In this document: in pieces, positions 9,664 to 18,804 of the stretch
Layout: each line of letters starts with the position of its first letter
Position numbering within the stretch: the stretch's first letter is position 1
Source: Mycobacterium scrofulaceum
Lineage (GTDB): Bacteria; Actinomycetota; Actinomycetes; Mycobacteriales; Mycobacteriaceae
Length of the DNA stretch: 64,000 bases
Assembly: GCF_002086735.1 (NCBI RefSeq)
Contig: NZ_MVIJ01000007.1
Coordinates: forward strand, 1-64,000
Direction: 5' to 3'
Program-made: the position numbers and the translations under genes
Notes under the pieces: model-generated
Told to the model about the DNA's origin: nothing
The model's database searches: none
What the model saw: the letters and a program-made list of their open reading frames with translations, nothing else

Positions 9664-11358
9664 GTGTCGATTCCCGACGAGTTGGATGGTGCGCGCCGCA
9701 TGGCGTTCGCCGCCGACGAAGCGGGGGCCCGCGATCTATTGCTGTCGTTGATACCGCGCATCGAGCGGGAAGACCGGGACGATCTGATGCTGGAAGTCCT
9801 CGCGCAGCTGGGCCAGGTCTACCTTGACCGCGGCGCGAATGACGGCGTGCGCGAATCGATCCGCCGCATCCGGGACTGCGTGGCGGTCTACGCGGGCATG
9901 CCCGCCGACGCCGGCACCGCCGCCCTGGTCCGGCGGTACTCGCGCCGCGCCCAGTTTCTGGAAACCGGCCTTGCCGCGGCGATCGGTGACCACGAGGGCG
10001 CCGCGGCGGCGCTGGCGTTGTTGGACGACGACGACCGCGACTTCCCGGACCTCGCCGACGAACACGCGCGCCTGCGCATCCACGCGCGGGTCCTGTGCGC
10101 GGCCGCGCTGTGCGATGACGACCTGCAGGTCCGGTCGGTCCCGCTGTGGCAGCGAGCGATCCGCGATATCGGTGACTACGGCGCAAGTGGCGAGGCCGCG
10201 GACCATCTCCGGGTGGTCACCGGAATCGGGTACGGCAGGTTTTGCGTCCAAACCGGCCGGCTGCCCGAGGCCGACCCGTGGCTGCGGCGCGCGGAAGCCC
10301 GGGCCGAGGCTAACGGCTGGGAATTGGCCGCGGCGCAAGCGCAATTGGAGCGGGCGGCGGCGTGCTGGGCGGCGAACGACCACGCCGGCACCGAGCAATT
10401 GGTCTCCACCGCCTATCCGGTCATCGCCCGCCACGCGCGGGCGCACGACGTCGCCCGCTGTTGGCTGTACCTGGGGCTCACCCGGCTGGGGGCCGGCGCG
10501 CTGGAAGCGGCCGACGAGTGCTGGGAACACGCCGAGCGGCACTGGCGGGAACTGGGGAAGCCGCTGCCCCTGCACCGTATCCTGTTGCAGCGCAGCTGGA
10601 TAGCGATCTTCTGGGGCCGCTTCGCCGAGGCCGTCGAGCTGATCGCCGAGGCCCGCGAACTGCTCGACTCGTGGCCGCGCAGCAACTGGCTGCAGTACGC
10701 GCTGCTCGACAACCATCTCGGCACGGTGTGGCGCGCCGACGCGCTGGCGCACCTCGGTTTCGACAGCTCGGGCGATCCCGACGAGACGCTGCAGGAGACC
10801 GAGGCGCGGCAGGCCGGGGGGCTCGGCATCCTGCACGGCGAGGTCGGCACGGCCGAATACCGGCGCGGCATGACCAAACTGCGGCAGGCCGCCGAGCTGA
10901 AGGTGCCCGCGGCGCTGGCGGTCGACTCGGTGCGGTATTCGATCGGCGACGCCGGCGCGAGAGCGCGCTGGGCGACCGGCATCTCGGCCCCGGTCCTGGC
11001 CGGGGCGTTCGCGGTCGCCTGGGAATGGGAGAACACCGAACTGATCAGCGAGCTGGTCGAATACCACAGCGCGCGAGGGACTTTCGGCGCAGGCGTGCCG
11101 CGGCCGGCGACAGGCGAGTGGGCGTCTACGGCCACCGCACCTGTCCCGCTCGACGCCGAGCTCGAGCCGGCCCCGGCGCTGGCCGCGGCCGGCTCGTCCG
11201 CTGCCGGTGGCGCCTCGCTGACCCGGCTCGGACCGCTGCCGCCGCTGCGGATGCAGCCGGGCGCCGAGCCGATCCTGAGCCGCTATCGGGCGCTGGCGTC
11301 GCAGCGCTACGGCCGTGACGTCACCGCGGCCGAGCCCGCCTGGTCGACCTGGCCATGA
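9664..11358 (+). CDS. Helical-repeat (TPR-like) protein paired with CHAT protease
   Basis: 564 residues from GTG 9664, almost entirely paired Ala/Leu/Arg-rich helices of about 35-40 residues (clear around 150-420), suggesting a TPR-like alpha-solenoid. Residues of about 475-520 are an Ala/Pro linker and the last 45 form another short segment. No enzyme motif or export signal is seen. It overlaps the CHAT gene by four bases (ATGA). TPR and CHAT partners elsewhere act as sensor or scaffold plus caspase-like protease, so a role in controlling the next protein is inferred. GTG 9664 was chosen because the Pro/Arg-rich codons upstream look non-coding. Confidence 0.6.
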   Translation: MSIPDELDGARRMAFAADEAGARDLLLSLIPRIEREDRDDLMLEVLAQLGQVYLDRGANDGVRESIRRIRDCVAVYAGMPADAGTAALVRRYSRRAQFLETGLAAAIGDHEGAAAALALLDDDDRDFPDLADEHARLRIHARVLCAAALCDDDLQVRSVPLWQRAIRDIGDYGASGEAADHLRVVTGIGYGRFCVQTGRLPEADPWLRRAEARAEANGWELAAAQAQLERAAACWAANDHAGTEQLVSTAYPVIARHARAHDVARCWLYLGLTRLGAGALEAADECWEHAERHWRELGKPLPLHRILLQRSWIAIFWGRFAEAVELIAEARELLDSWPRSNWLQYALLDNHLGTVWRADALAHLGFDSSGDPDETLQETEARQAGGLGILHGEVGTAEYRRGMTKLRQAAELKVPAALAVDSVRYSIGDAGARARWATGISAPVLAGAFAVAWEWENTELISELVEYHSARGTFGAGVPRPATGEWASTATAPVPLDAELEPAPALAAAGSSAAGGASLTRLGPLPPLRMQPGAEPILSRYRALASQRYGRDVTAAEPAWSTWP

Positions 11359-12701
11359 GCGACGCCGACCGGACCACCCTGGTGCTGCGGTACGCCGACG
11401 TCGGGATCGCCACCTATGCCAGCCTGCGGATCGTCGGTCAGCCGTCGCGAACGGTGACCTGGGTGATCGAAGAGCCGCTGCTGCTCGCCGCCCTGGAGGA
11501 GCTGGCGGGCGCCCTGCCCGAGCCGCACGGCTCCGAGGACCGGCGCGACGCCATCGAACGCGCCCTGACCACCGGGCCGTTCGGGTCGCCCGGCGCCGAG
11601 CTGACGCTCGCCTACATCCTCGGCGTGTTGCTGATCGGGTCCGCCGGCTGGCAGCTGCTGAGCGAGTGTGTGGCCACGCCGCGGGCGGTGCTGTTCGTCG
11701 CACCGAGCGCGCGGCTGGCGCGCGTCCCGTGGGGGCTGCTGGCGGTGCCGAAATCGGGACCCAGCAAGGAGGAACTGGTGCGCGCCCGCCAGGACGCCAT
11801 CACCGCCGGCGGCCGGGCGGCCGCGCGAATTCCCTGGCAGTTCGCCGACATCGGGCAACACACCGACGGTTACCGGCTGATGGAGTTGGTCGACGTCTTG
11901 CTGGCGGTCCCGCCGAACATCGTGCACGCGCCGCGGGTGCCGGCCCGCTGGGAGACCAGGAAGGACGGCGCGCCGCTGCTGATCCTCGACCCCCGGGTGC
12001 CCGGGCAGCGCCCGGACTCCGCGCTCGGGTCGGTGCTCGGCAGGCCCGAGCCGGAGACGCCGCTGGCGCGGCACTTCACCGACGTGTTGCGGCGCCGATC
12101 CGTGCTGCCCGCCGTCGACGACGCGGTCGAGCTGTTCCGCCGCCGGGACGCCGATCGCACCTGGCTGGCCAAGCTGCTCGCCCAGGCCCCGAGCAGGCTG
12201 CTCTATGTGGGGCACGCGAGTTCGGCCGGTGGCCAAGCGGATCGGGCCGCGCTGCACCTCGCCGACACCGCCGAGACCCCCGGCGACGCCGACGCGATCG
12301 GTGATCACCGCCCGCTGACCGCGTCGGACCTGATGGCCCTGCGACTGCCGATGCCGCCGCGGGTGGCCCTGCTCGCCTGCGGGTCCGGCGGCGACTACCA
12401 ATTCGACGAGGCGGCCGGGCTGGTGGCGGCGACGATCCTGGGCGGCGCGCAGTTGGTGACGGCCACCCTGTGGTCGCTGCCCACCGCCGCCGCGTATCGG
12501 CAGTTCACCACGGCGGCCGCCGATCCCATGGCGGACGTGGTCGCCGCGGTGGACCGCGCCCATGACGGCGACGCGGACGCCGGGTGCGCGGTGGACCGTT
12601 GGCAGCGCGACCGGATGCGCCGCTGGCGCGACGGCGATCTCACGGCCAGCCCACTGTATTGGGGTGCGGTGGTCACCTTCGCGGTGGACGGCACGCGCTA
12701 A
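11355..12701 (+). CDS. CHAT-domain (caspase-like) protease
   Basis: 448-residue protein with a C-terminal CHAT domain. The catalytic His is H287 in LLYVGHAS and the Cys is C342 in ALLACGSG. Family features RVPWGLLAV upstream and LWSLP and SPLYWGAVVTF downstream are present. Residues 1-120 form a separate N-terminal region. CHAT proteases are caspase relatives that cut specific protein targets in several bacterial defence and signalling systems. Here it is translationally coupled to the helical-repeat protein. No transmembrane or signal segment is evident, so it should act in the cytosol. Target and trigger are unknown. Confidence 0.82.
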   Translation: MSDADRTTLVLRYADVGIATYASLRIVGQPSRTVTWVIEEPLLLAALEELAGALPEPHGSEDRRDAIERALTTGPFGSPGAELTLAYILGVLLIGSAGWQLLSECVATPRAVLFVAPSARLARVPWGLLAVPKSGPSKEELVRARQDAITAGGRAAARIPWQFADIGQHTDGYRLMELVDVLLAVPPNIVHAPRVPARWETRKDGAPLLILDPRVPGQRPDSALGSVLGRPEPETPLARHFTDVLRRRSVLPAVDDAVELFRRRDADRTWLAKLLAQAPSRLLYVGHASSAGGQADRAALHLADTAETPGDADAIGDHRPLTASDLMALRLPMPPRVALLACGSGGDYQFDEAAGLVAATILGGAQLVTATLWSLPTAAAYRQFTTAAADPMADVVAAVDRAHDGDADAGCAVDRWQRDRMRRWRDGDLTASPLYWGAVVTFAVDGTR

Positions 12702-12704
12702 CGC

Positions 12705-13004
12705 TCACCGCGACGCCACGAACGCCGCGTGCACGGCCAGCACGTCGTCGGGCAGCGAAAGCTCCTCGCGTGCAGCCGGATCGAACGCCACGAGCACGAC
12801 CAGGCCCGGCCGCAGCGACGACACGTCGAAATCGCCGCCGCCGCGCGCCAACTTGCCGACGAATGTTTCCCCAGAGACGGCGACCACCTCGATGAAGACC
12901 TGACGCTCGACCGTGCGCACGGTGCCGACCCCGACGGCGCGGTCCCCGCCGCCCCGCCGCCGGGCGCACCCGAGCCGGTCAACCAGTGCCGACAGCTTGT
13001 TCAT
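12705..13004 (-). CDS. Small hypothetical protein convergent to the CHAT gene
   Basis: 99 residues from ATG 13004, beginning MNKLSALVDRLGC. An Arg/Gly-rich stretch (about 13-20) is followed by a beta-rich core containing RQVFIEVVAV and GETFVGKLARGG, then SLRPGLVVLVAFD, like a small barrel domain. No named family recognised. Its stop lies three bases after the CHAT stop on the opposite strand. It is divergent from the gene at 13088, with about 80 bases between. Because it sits inside the CHAT block it may be a regulator or partner, but nothing in the sequence shows this. Confidence 0.6.
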   Translation of the reverse strand: MNKLSALVDRLGCARRRGGGDRAVGVGTVRTVERQVFIEVVAVSGETFVGKLARGGGDFDVSSLRPGLVVLVAFDPAAREELSLPDDVLAVHAAFVASR

Positions 13005-13087
13005 GCGACCAGGGTGCGGCCGCCAACCGGCTACCGAACCCAACTTTTCGGCTGCCGCGTGTCGCGCGATGCCCCTATTCTGTGCAG

Positions 13088-14401
13088 ATGAGCGCGGATT
13101 CACCGCCGGTCGTGGCGGTCGGCCACCCGCGCCGGTCGGTGATCGACGCGGCGTGGCGCGCGATCGGGCCCGGCGTCGAGGTGCTCAGCGGCGACGACGG
13201 CGGACCGTTGAGCCGCACCGTCAAACGCATCATCGACCCGCTGGTGCTCCGGTTGCGGTCGAACCCCCAATATTCGGCCCCCGTCGTCGGCCCCGAAACC
13301 GCTGCGGCGATGCGAGACCTGATCATCGGCAGTGGCCCCGAATTACGTTCGGCCGCAGCATGGTTCGAGGCCCTCAAGCTGGAGCGCCGCAGGCAGCGCA
13401 TCCGCACCGGAAACGCCCAGGAACTGTACTTCCCGGTGTGCTTCGAGCTCGCGGTGACGAAAGGCCCTCCGGTGCCGCGGGATCGCGAGACGGCGGCGGC
13501 GGTCCTGAGCGACGTCCACCAGGGCCGCGACCGCACCGCGATCGAGGTGCTGCACCGATACGTGGCCGACCCCGAAGCGGTCGCCAAGCTGGCCGATCAG
13601 CTCGACCGCAGCTGGGGCGACGTGCGGGCCGGAACCGCCGTCACCCGATCGTTTTTCGCCGAGCTCGCCACGGTGCTCGGGCCGGCCGACAGCCACCGCA
13701 CCGCGACGGCCCGGCAACGCGTCTGGACGGCGATGATCGCCGACACCACCCCGTACAGCCTGGGCGCCCTGGCCCGGGTCGAGGCGGCGCCGCTGCCGTG
13801 GTCGCTCGTCGAGCTGGGCCTGATTTCCGCCGCGCCGCAGCGCCCCCCGCGCGTCGCGGGCGGCTCCGACGGCGACCGCCCGCTGGACCGCAGCGTGGTG
13901 GACCGGGTGCGGGCGACCCTGCGCCGCGCCCTGGACCGCGACGCGTTGCCCGACATCCCGCTGCTGTGCGAGGAGGAAGTGGACCGGGCCTGCGCGCCCT
14001 GGGGGCTGCTGGGCGAGGACAAGCAGGCCACGCTCGTCGCGGGCATCGAGATCGCGGTGGACCTGGCCCCCCTGGACCCGTCGGTCGCCGGCCGCTACGC
14101 GCTGGCCGCGCAGATCCAGGCGCGGCTGCGCAAGGAGGCCTATGTGCTGCACGCCCGGCGCTACCTCGCCGAGGGCGGACCGATTCATCCCCGCCAGCGG
14201 CGGGTGGTCGACGACCTCGCCGCCTACGCGCAGCCCTACCTGAGCCGGCTGTGGGCGCGCCTGCACGGGCGCGACGTGTGGCAGGAGTCCTGCGACGACG
14301 TCGATGACGTGCGGTCGCTGCTCGAGGGGGTGGCGCGGTCGGTGAGCCTGGACCACCGGCAGCGGATCAAGGCGATGCTGGAATTGCAGGTGGCCGGGTG
14401 A
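13088..14401 (+). CDS. Unrecognised 437-residue protein of the CHAT block
   Basis: Soluble, mostly helical and Arg/Asp-rich protein with no signal peptide or transmembrane segment. It begins MSADSPPVVAVGHPRRSVID and has a helical middle; a linker near 250-280 (PQRPPRVAGGSDGDRP) divides it in two. No nucleotide-binding loop, protease triad or DNA-binding motif was recognised. Its stop overlaps the GTG start of the following gene by four bases, so the two proteins are probably made together. Location next to the CHAT/helical-repeat pair suggests a shared locus, but the intervening gene on the other strand means it has its own promoter. Confidence 0.6.
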   Translation: MSADSPPVVAVGHPRRSVIDAAWRAIGPGVEVLSGDDGGPLSRTVKRIIDPLVLRLRSNPQYSAPVVGPETAAAMRDLIIGSGPELRSAAAWFEALKLERRRQRIRTGNAQELYFPVCFELAVTKGPPVPRDRETAAAVLSDVHQGRDRTAIEVLHRYVADPEAVAKLADQLDRSWGDVRAGTAVTRSFFAELATVLGPADSHRTATARQRVWTAMIADTTPYSLGALARVEAAPLPWSLVELGLISAAPQRPPRVAGGSDGDRPLDRSVVDRVRATLRRALDRDALPDIPLLCEEEVDRACAPWGLLGEDKQATLVAGIEIAVDLAPLDPSVAGRYALAAQIQARLRKEAYVLHARRYLAEGGPIHPRQRRVVDDLAAYAQPYLSRLWARLHGRDVWQESCDDVDDVRSLLEGVARSVSLDHRQRIKAMLELQVAG

Positions 14402-15528
14402 GATTGGTTGCCGATTCCGGGCTATGGACCACCGGCCCCGCCAGCGAGGCGACGCCGCTGGCGGCGGTCCTGGAGGTCAGCGGCGCCGTGCTGTCGTGGA
14501 CCGTCGACGGGCCAGGGGTGCCGGACGAGGCGGCCACCCACATCGCCTTCACCGATCTCGGCCGCGCCGACTGGCTGTGGCGGGTGCTCGGCGAATCCGG
14601 ACACGTCGCCCTGGCCTCGGCCGTGGGGTCGGCGGACGAGCCGCGCACGGTCGACCTCGCCGGCGTGGACATCCTGCCGGGCTCGCTTCGCCCGCTTCGC
14701 CGGCTCGCCGTGGGGCACTGGCTGCGGCGCTGGTGGCCCGCCAGCCGGCGGGACGGCATCGCCGGCCTCGACCGCGCGCTGCTCGACCTCGAGGTGGGGT
14801 TGCTGACCGCGGGCGCGCAGGGGTTCTTCGCCGAGGACACCCTGGATTCCGACGTCGCCGGCTTGCTGGCGCCGCACGCGGTGGCCCTGGCCGCGCACGT
14901 CGCAGACGGTGACCCGCGCGTGCTCGACCTGGTGCGGGCGGGCGCCGACCTGGCCGACCAAGCGGGTGTCGACGGCCCCGGCTGGCCCGAACTCACTGGC
15001 GCCCTTGATGATCGGGGTGCCGCCTGGGCGCCGCCGAGCGGGCGGCGCGACGACTACGCCCTGGCCGCCGGGGCCACCGCGGGCCCGGGCGCCGCGGCTC
15101 CGGTCGCGCGCGGCGTCGCGTCGATCAACTGGGGCGGGGTTCCGCCCGGGATGTTCGACGCGGGCGAGGACACCGTCGACTGGGCGGTGGGGGCCGCCGG
15201 GACGGCCGTCGTCCGCGCCGCCGTCATCGGGCCGGACGCGCCCACCGGCGTCGCGGTGCGACTGATCTCGGGGACCGTTTCGGGCGCCGGCGCCCTGGAC
15301 GCCGACGGCCGCGCGACCCTTTCCCTGATCGACGGCCGGCAAGGACCCCTCACGGAATCCGCGGCCTGGAACCACGACTGGTCGACGACGTCGGTGGTCG
15401 TCGGGACCGAGACCACGGAATCGCCGGAAACCCGGGCGCGGGTGCGGCGGTGGGCGCGGGCGCGGCTGGACCGGCCGCCCGGCGACGCCTTCCTCGCCGA
15501 GATATTGGCGGCCGAATCCGCCTACTAA
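14398..15528 (+). CDS. Unrecognised 376-residue protein of the CHAT block
   Basis: Starts at GTG 14398 overlapping the previous stop. The first 60 residues are beta-rich (LVADSGLWTTG, then AVLSWTVDGPG). A helical middle contains LRRLAVGHWLRRWW (about 100-113), a possible amphipathic or membrane-touching helix. A beta-rich C-terminal region (about 235-330) with SINWGGVPPGMFD and several short strands resembles a jelly-roll or Ig-like module. No catalytic motif recognised. It is the last gene of the two-gene operon and ends 29 bases before the DapB-like oxidoreductase. Role unknown. Confidence 0.6.
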   Translation: MRLVADSGLWTTGPASEATPLAAVLEVSGAVLSWTVDGPGVPDEAATHIAFTDLGRADWLWRVLGESGHVALASAVGSADEPRTVDLAGVDILPGSLRPLRRLAVGHWLRRWWPASRRDGIAGLDRALLDLEVGLLTAGAQGFFAEDTLDSDVAGLLAPHAVALAAHVADGDPRVLDLVRAGADLADQAGVDGPGWPELTGALDDRGAAWAPPSGRRDDYALAAGATAGPGAAAPVARGVASINWGGVPPGMFDAGEDTVDWAVGAAGTAVVRAAVIGPDAPTGVAVRLISGTVSGAGALDADGRATLSLIDGRQGPLTESAAWNHDWSTTSVVVGTETTESPETRARVRRWARARLDRPPGDAFLAEILAAESAY

Positions 15529-15557
15529 CCGCGACCACCGTTCCCTATGCTGAGCGA

Positions 15558-16625
15558 GTGCCAAACAACTATCGAGTGGTCCAGTGGAACACCGGCAATG
15601 TCGGCAAGAGCTCGCTGAAGTCGATCGTCGCCAACCCCACCTACGAACTGGTCGGCTGCTACGCCTGGTCGGCGGACAAGGTCGGCCGCGACGCCGGCGA
15701 ACTCGTCGGAATCGCGCCGCTGGGGGTGGCGGCCACCAATGACGTGGACGCGCTGCTCGCGCTGAAACCCGACTGCGTGGTCTACAACCCGATGTGGATC
15801 GACGTCGACGAGCTGGCCCGCATCCTGTCCGCGGGCGTCAACGTGGTCACCACGGCGTCGTTCATCACCGGGGGCAACCTCGGCGCCGGCCGCGCGAAGC
15901 TGGCGGATGCCTGCGAGAAGGGCGGCGCCACGATCTTCGGGTCCGGGGTGAGCCCGGGTTTCGCCGAGCTGCTGGCGATCGTCTCGGCGATGGTGTGCAA
16001 CCGGATCGACAAGGTCACGGTCAACGAGGCCGCCGACACCACGTTCTACGACTCACCGGAGACCGAGCGGCCGGTGGGCTTCGGCCAGCCGATCGACCAC
16101 CCGGAGCTGCAGGCGATGGCGGCCAAGGGGACGGCCATCTTCGGCGAGGCCGTCCGGCTGGTCGGCGACGCGCTCGGCGTCGAGCTCGACGAGGTGCGCT
16201 GCGTCGCCGAGTTCGCCCAGACGACGGCGGATCTCGAGATGGCGTCGTGGACCATCCCCGCGGGCTGCGTGGCGGGGGTGTACATCAGCTGGCAGGGCAT
16301 CGTCGGCGACACCACCCTGATCGACCTGAACGTGCGGTGGCGCAAGGGGCAGACGCTCGAACCGGACTGGAAGATCGAACAGGACGGCTGGGTCATCCAG
16401 ATCGACGGGCAGCCGACGGTGACCACCAAGGTCGGCTTCCTGCCGCCGCCCTACTTCGCGGCGACGACCATCGAGGAGTTCATGGACCTCGGCCACATCA
16501 TGACCGCGATGCCCGCGATCAACGCCATCCCCGCCGTCGTCGCCGCCGCGCCGGGCATCGTCACCTACGCCGACCTTCCGCTGACGCTGCCGCGGGGCAA
16601 CGCCTATGTCAGCATGGAGCGGTGA
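15558..16625 (+). CDS. DapB-like NAD(P)H-dependent oxidoreductase
   Basis: 355-residue protein with an N-terminal Rossmann fold (VVQWNTGNVGKSSLKSIV) of the dihydrodipicolinate reductase/amine dehydrogenase superfamily. The mid-region ITGGNLGAG and GSGVSPGFAELL matches this mycobacterial group, often found near lipid or steroid catabolism genes. It is much longer than true DapB and is not expected to act in lysine synthesis. A paralogue lies at 38057-39136. GTG 15558 is the start because the frame above it is Arg/Pro-rich. The stop overlaps the cutinase start by four bases. Confidence 0.78.
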   Translation: MPNNYRVVQWNTGNVGKSSLKSIVANPTYELVGCYAWSADKVGRDAGELVGIAPLGVAATNDVDALLALKPDCVVYNPMWIDVDELARILSAGVNVVTTASFITGGNLGAGRAKLADACEKGGATIFGSGVSPGFAELLAIVSAMVCNRIDKVTVNEAADTTFYDSPETERPVGFGQPIDHPELQAMAAKGTAIFGEAVRLVGDALGVELDEVRCVAEFAQTTADLEMASWTIPAGCVAGVYISWQGIVGDTTLIDLNVRWRKGQTLEPDWKIEQDGWVIQIDGQPTVTTKVGFLPPPYFAATTIEEFMDLGHIMTAMPAINAIPAVVAAAPGIVTYADLPLTLPRGNAYVSMER

Positions 16626-17248
16626 TCGGTAGGCGCATCGTCGCCGGCGTCCTCGCCGCACTGAGTTCGGCGGGCGGGCCGGTGGGCCTCCCTTCCGCCG
16701 CCGCGGATCCGTGCCCGGCGGTCGAGGTGGTGTTCGCCCGCGGCACCGGCCAGGCGTCGGGCGTCGGCCAGGTGGGCCAGGCGTTCGTCGACTCGCTCGG
16801 CTCACAGCTCGCCGGGCGCCCGATGGGCGTGTACGCCGTCAACTACCCGGCGACAACGGCTTTCGCGACGAGCGCCCAGGCCGGCTCCGACGACACCGTC
16901 GCCCACGTGCAGGACATGATCGGCCGGTGCCCCGGCACCCGACTGGTGCTCGGCGGGTTCTCCCAGGGCGCCGGCGTGATGGACCTGGCCACCAAGGCCC
17001 TGCCGCCGCAGGCGGCCGACCACGTCGCGGCGATCGCCGTCTTCGGCAATCCGACCAGCCCGCTGGCGAACAGCCTCGCCGGCACGGTGTTCCCGCCGAT
17101 CGGCCCGCCGTACGCCGCCAAGACAATCGACGAGTGCGCCGACGGCGACCCGGCATGCTCCGGCGGCGGCAACGTGCTGGCGCACGGGTCATACGTGCAG
17201 TCGGGCATGACGGCCCAGGCCGCGAACTTCGTCGCCGCCCGGCTATAG
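16622..17248 (+). CDS. Secreted cutinase family serine esterase
   Basis: 208-residue alpha/beta hydrolase. A signal peptide (residues 1-28, ending PSAAADPCP) shows export. The nucleophile is S114 in GGFSQG; D176 in the DGDPAC motif and H188 in LAHGSY complete the triad. Two Cys pairs are placed as in other cutinases. Mycobacterial cutinase-like proteins are secreted esterases, lipases or phospholipases (Cfp21/Culp group). GTG 16622 overlaps the preceding stop. In M. tuberculosis the matching locus (cut5) is split; this gene is intact. Confidence 0.9.
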   Translation: MIGRRIVAGVLAALSSAGGPVGLPSAAADPCPAVEVVFARGTGQASGVGQVGQAFVDSLGSQLAGRPMGVYAVNYPATTAFATSAQAGSDDTVAHVQDMIGRCPGTRLVLGGFSQGAGVMDLATKALPPQAADHVAAIAVFGNPTSPLANSLAGTVFPPIGPPYAAKTIDECADGDPACSGGGNVLAHGSYVQSGMTAQAANFVAARL

Positions 17249-18517
17249 GGAGGCCGTGCGCCCGCCGGGCTTGGCATAGCCGGCGCCGAGCTGCGGCACC
17301 CGCAGCGGCCCCTGGTCGCGGGCGGCCAAAATGGCGTTGCGCAGCGGACGGGCCAGTCCCGCAAAGGATCCCATGTCGAACAGCAACGGCGTCAGCAGCC
17401 GGTTGTGGACGAAACCGAACGAGCCGCCCGCCTCGGGGTCGGCCCAGCCGAGCGTCCCGCCGAGGCCGACGTGACCGAAACCGCGCAGCAGGCCGGGGAC
17501 CGGCGATTCGTGGTAGCCGAGATGAAAAGGCATGGGCACCATCATGTTCGCGTCGGGCCACTTGCGCCGCGCCTGCCCCGCCAGGCCGCGCGCCAGCTCC
17601 CCGGACAGAAACTTCTTGCCGTCGATGCGGCCACCGTTGGCCAGCGCGGCGTACATCTTCGCCAGCCCGCGGCCGGTCACCACGCCGTTGGCCGCCGGGA
17701 CCTCGCCGTCGAGGAAGGCGGTGTCCCCCTTGATCAGCGAGACGACCCCGGGGAAGTACATCGCGCCCAGCGCGCCGGAGAACGGCAGGCCGGCCACCTT
17801 CGGCGCGATGAAGTTGAACACCGGGGCGCGCAGCCTGCCCTGCGGCAGCAGCACCTCGGCGGGCTCGGTCGGCGAGCCCTCCGGCGGCCGGCCGAGGTGC
17901 AGCCCGTCGGTGTCGAGCGGCCGCGCGACCTCCTGGCGGATCAGCTCCCGCATGCCCTTGCCCGTGACGGCACGGGCCAGACCGGACAGCAGCCAGCCGT
18001 AGGTCAGCGCGTGATACGCCTGCACGCCCCGCAAGTGGTCGACCGGGGCGGCGGCGAGCCGCTCCTCCATCAAGACGTGGTCCATCAGCTGCGCCTTGGT
18101 GACGCCGCGCAGGTGGGACAACCCGGAGCGGTGCCGCAGGACGTCGCGAACCGTGATCTCCGCCTTCCCGTTGGCCGCGAACTCGGGCCAGTATTCGGCG
18201 ACGGGCTCGTCGTAGGACAGCAGCCCGCGGTCGGCGAGGCGATGGATCACGGTCGACGCGACGCCCTTCGTCGCCGAGAACACCATCGCGCCGGTGTCGG
18301 CCGTCCAGCGCCGGGTGCCGGCCCGGTCCGACCACCCCGTCCAGACGTCGACGACGGGCACGCCGGCGACGTAGACGCTCAGCGCGCCGCCGCCGAACCT
18401 GCGCCCGGGAAACAACTGCGCGAACAGCTTGACGACGTTGGCGAAATGGGGGTCGGCCGCGCCGGAGACACCGCGCGGCAGACCGTCGTCGGTGACCAGC
18501 AGGACCGACGGTGTCAC
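17243..18517 (-). CDS. Beta-lactamase-fold esterase (LipL-like)
   Basis: 424 residues from GTG 18517. The class C beta-lactamase/esterase signature S-x-x-K is S81-A-T-K84 in MVFSATKG, and the Tyr of the YHALTYGWL segment follows. The protein is very similar in motif order to LipL (Rv1497) of M. tuberculosis, an esterase, including FPGRRFGGGALSVY and GFGHVGLGGTLGW. It probably hydrolyses short- or medium-chain esters. The open frame extends 43 codons upstream, but these would overlap the small membrane protein gene, so GTG 18517 is preferred. Its 3' end overlaps the first cutinase gene by 6 bases. Confidence 0.83.
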   Translation of the reverse strand: MTPSVLLVTDDGLPRGVSGAADPHFANVVKLFAQLFPGRRFGGGALSVYVAGVPVVDVWTGWSDRAGTRRWTADTGAMVFSATKGVASTVIHRLADRGLLSYDEPVAEYWPEFAANGKAEITVRDVLRHRSGLSHLRGVTKAQLMDHVLMEERLAAAPVDHLRGVQAYHALTYGWLLSGLARAVTGKGMRELIRQEVARPLDTDGLHLGRPPEGSPTEPAEVLLPQGRLRAPVFNFIAPKVAGLPFSGALGAMYFPGVVSLIKGDTAFLDGEVPAANGVVTGRGLAKMYAALANGGRIDGKKFLSGELARGLAGQARRKWPDANMMVPMPFHLGYHESPVPGLLRGFGHVGLGGTLGWADPEAGGSFGFVHNRLLTPLLFDMGSFAGLARPLRNAILAARDQGPLRVPQLGAGYAKPGGRTASL

Positions 18518-18587
18518 GGTGCCGCGCCGCCCCGCCACCACGAGCACGAAGCTATCAGTCGCGCGCCGCCGAAATGGGAGGATTCGG

Positions 18588-18752
18588 CTAGCGCGGCGGT
18601 TCCGGAAGGTCCGGTGGCTCGGGCGGCTGTACGGGCGGCGACTCATTCAGATACCGGCGGAGCCGCAGCAGCTGGTTGAGCACCATGCCGATGCCCAGCA
18701 ACATCAACCCCACCACTATTGCCACCACGATTGCGGCGCTCACGACCTCCAT
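18588..18752 (-). CDS. 54-residue single-pass membrane protein
   Basis: A short reading frame from ATG 18752 to TAG 18588. Residues 3-25 are one hydrophobic segment (VVSAAIVVAIVVGLMLLGIG), followed by positive residues LLRLRRYLNES and a proline-rich tail PPVQPPEPPDLPEPPR. This is a typical N-out or N-in single-span microprotein with a cytosolic or periplasmic Pro tail. It lies 70 bases upstream of the LipL-like gene on the same strand and may be its partner. Codon use matches the surrounding genes. Family not recognised. Confidence 0.65.
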   Translation of the reverse strand: MEVVSAAIVVAIVVGLMLLGIGMVLNQLLRLRRYLNESPPVQPPEPPDLPEPPR

Positions 18753-18804
18753 GATGGCAGGATGGGGGTTTCAATATGTCCCACCGCGGGGTAGCCACAC
18801 CGGC

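Noticed and set aside
11315..12304. Second-frame open reading over the CHAT gene
   Set aside because: Arg/Ala/Gly-rich composition of a shadow frame; CHAT motifs are in the other frame.
14681..14712. GC-rich GCTTCGCCC repeats as a dispersed element
   Set aside because: They lie inside the coding frame of the 376-residue protein and fit normal codons.
15558..16625. DapB of lysine synthesis
   Set aside because: Too long, different substrate motif, and a second copy at 38057; belongs to the DapB-like oxidoreductase group.
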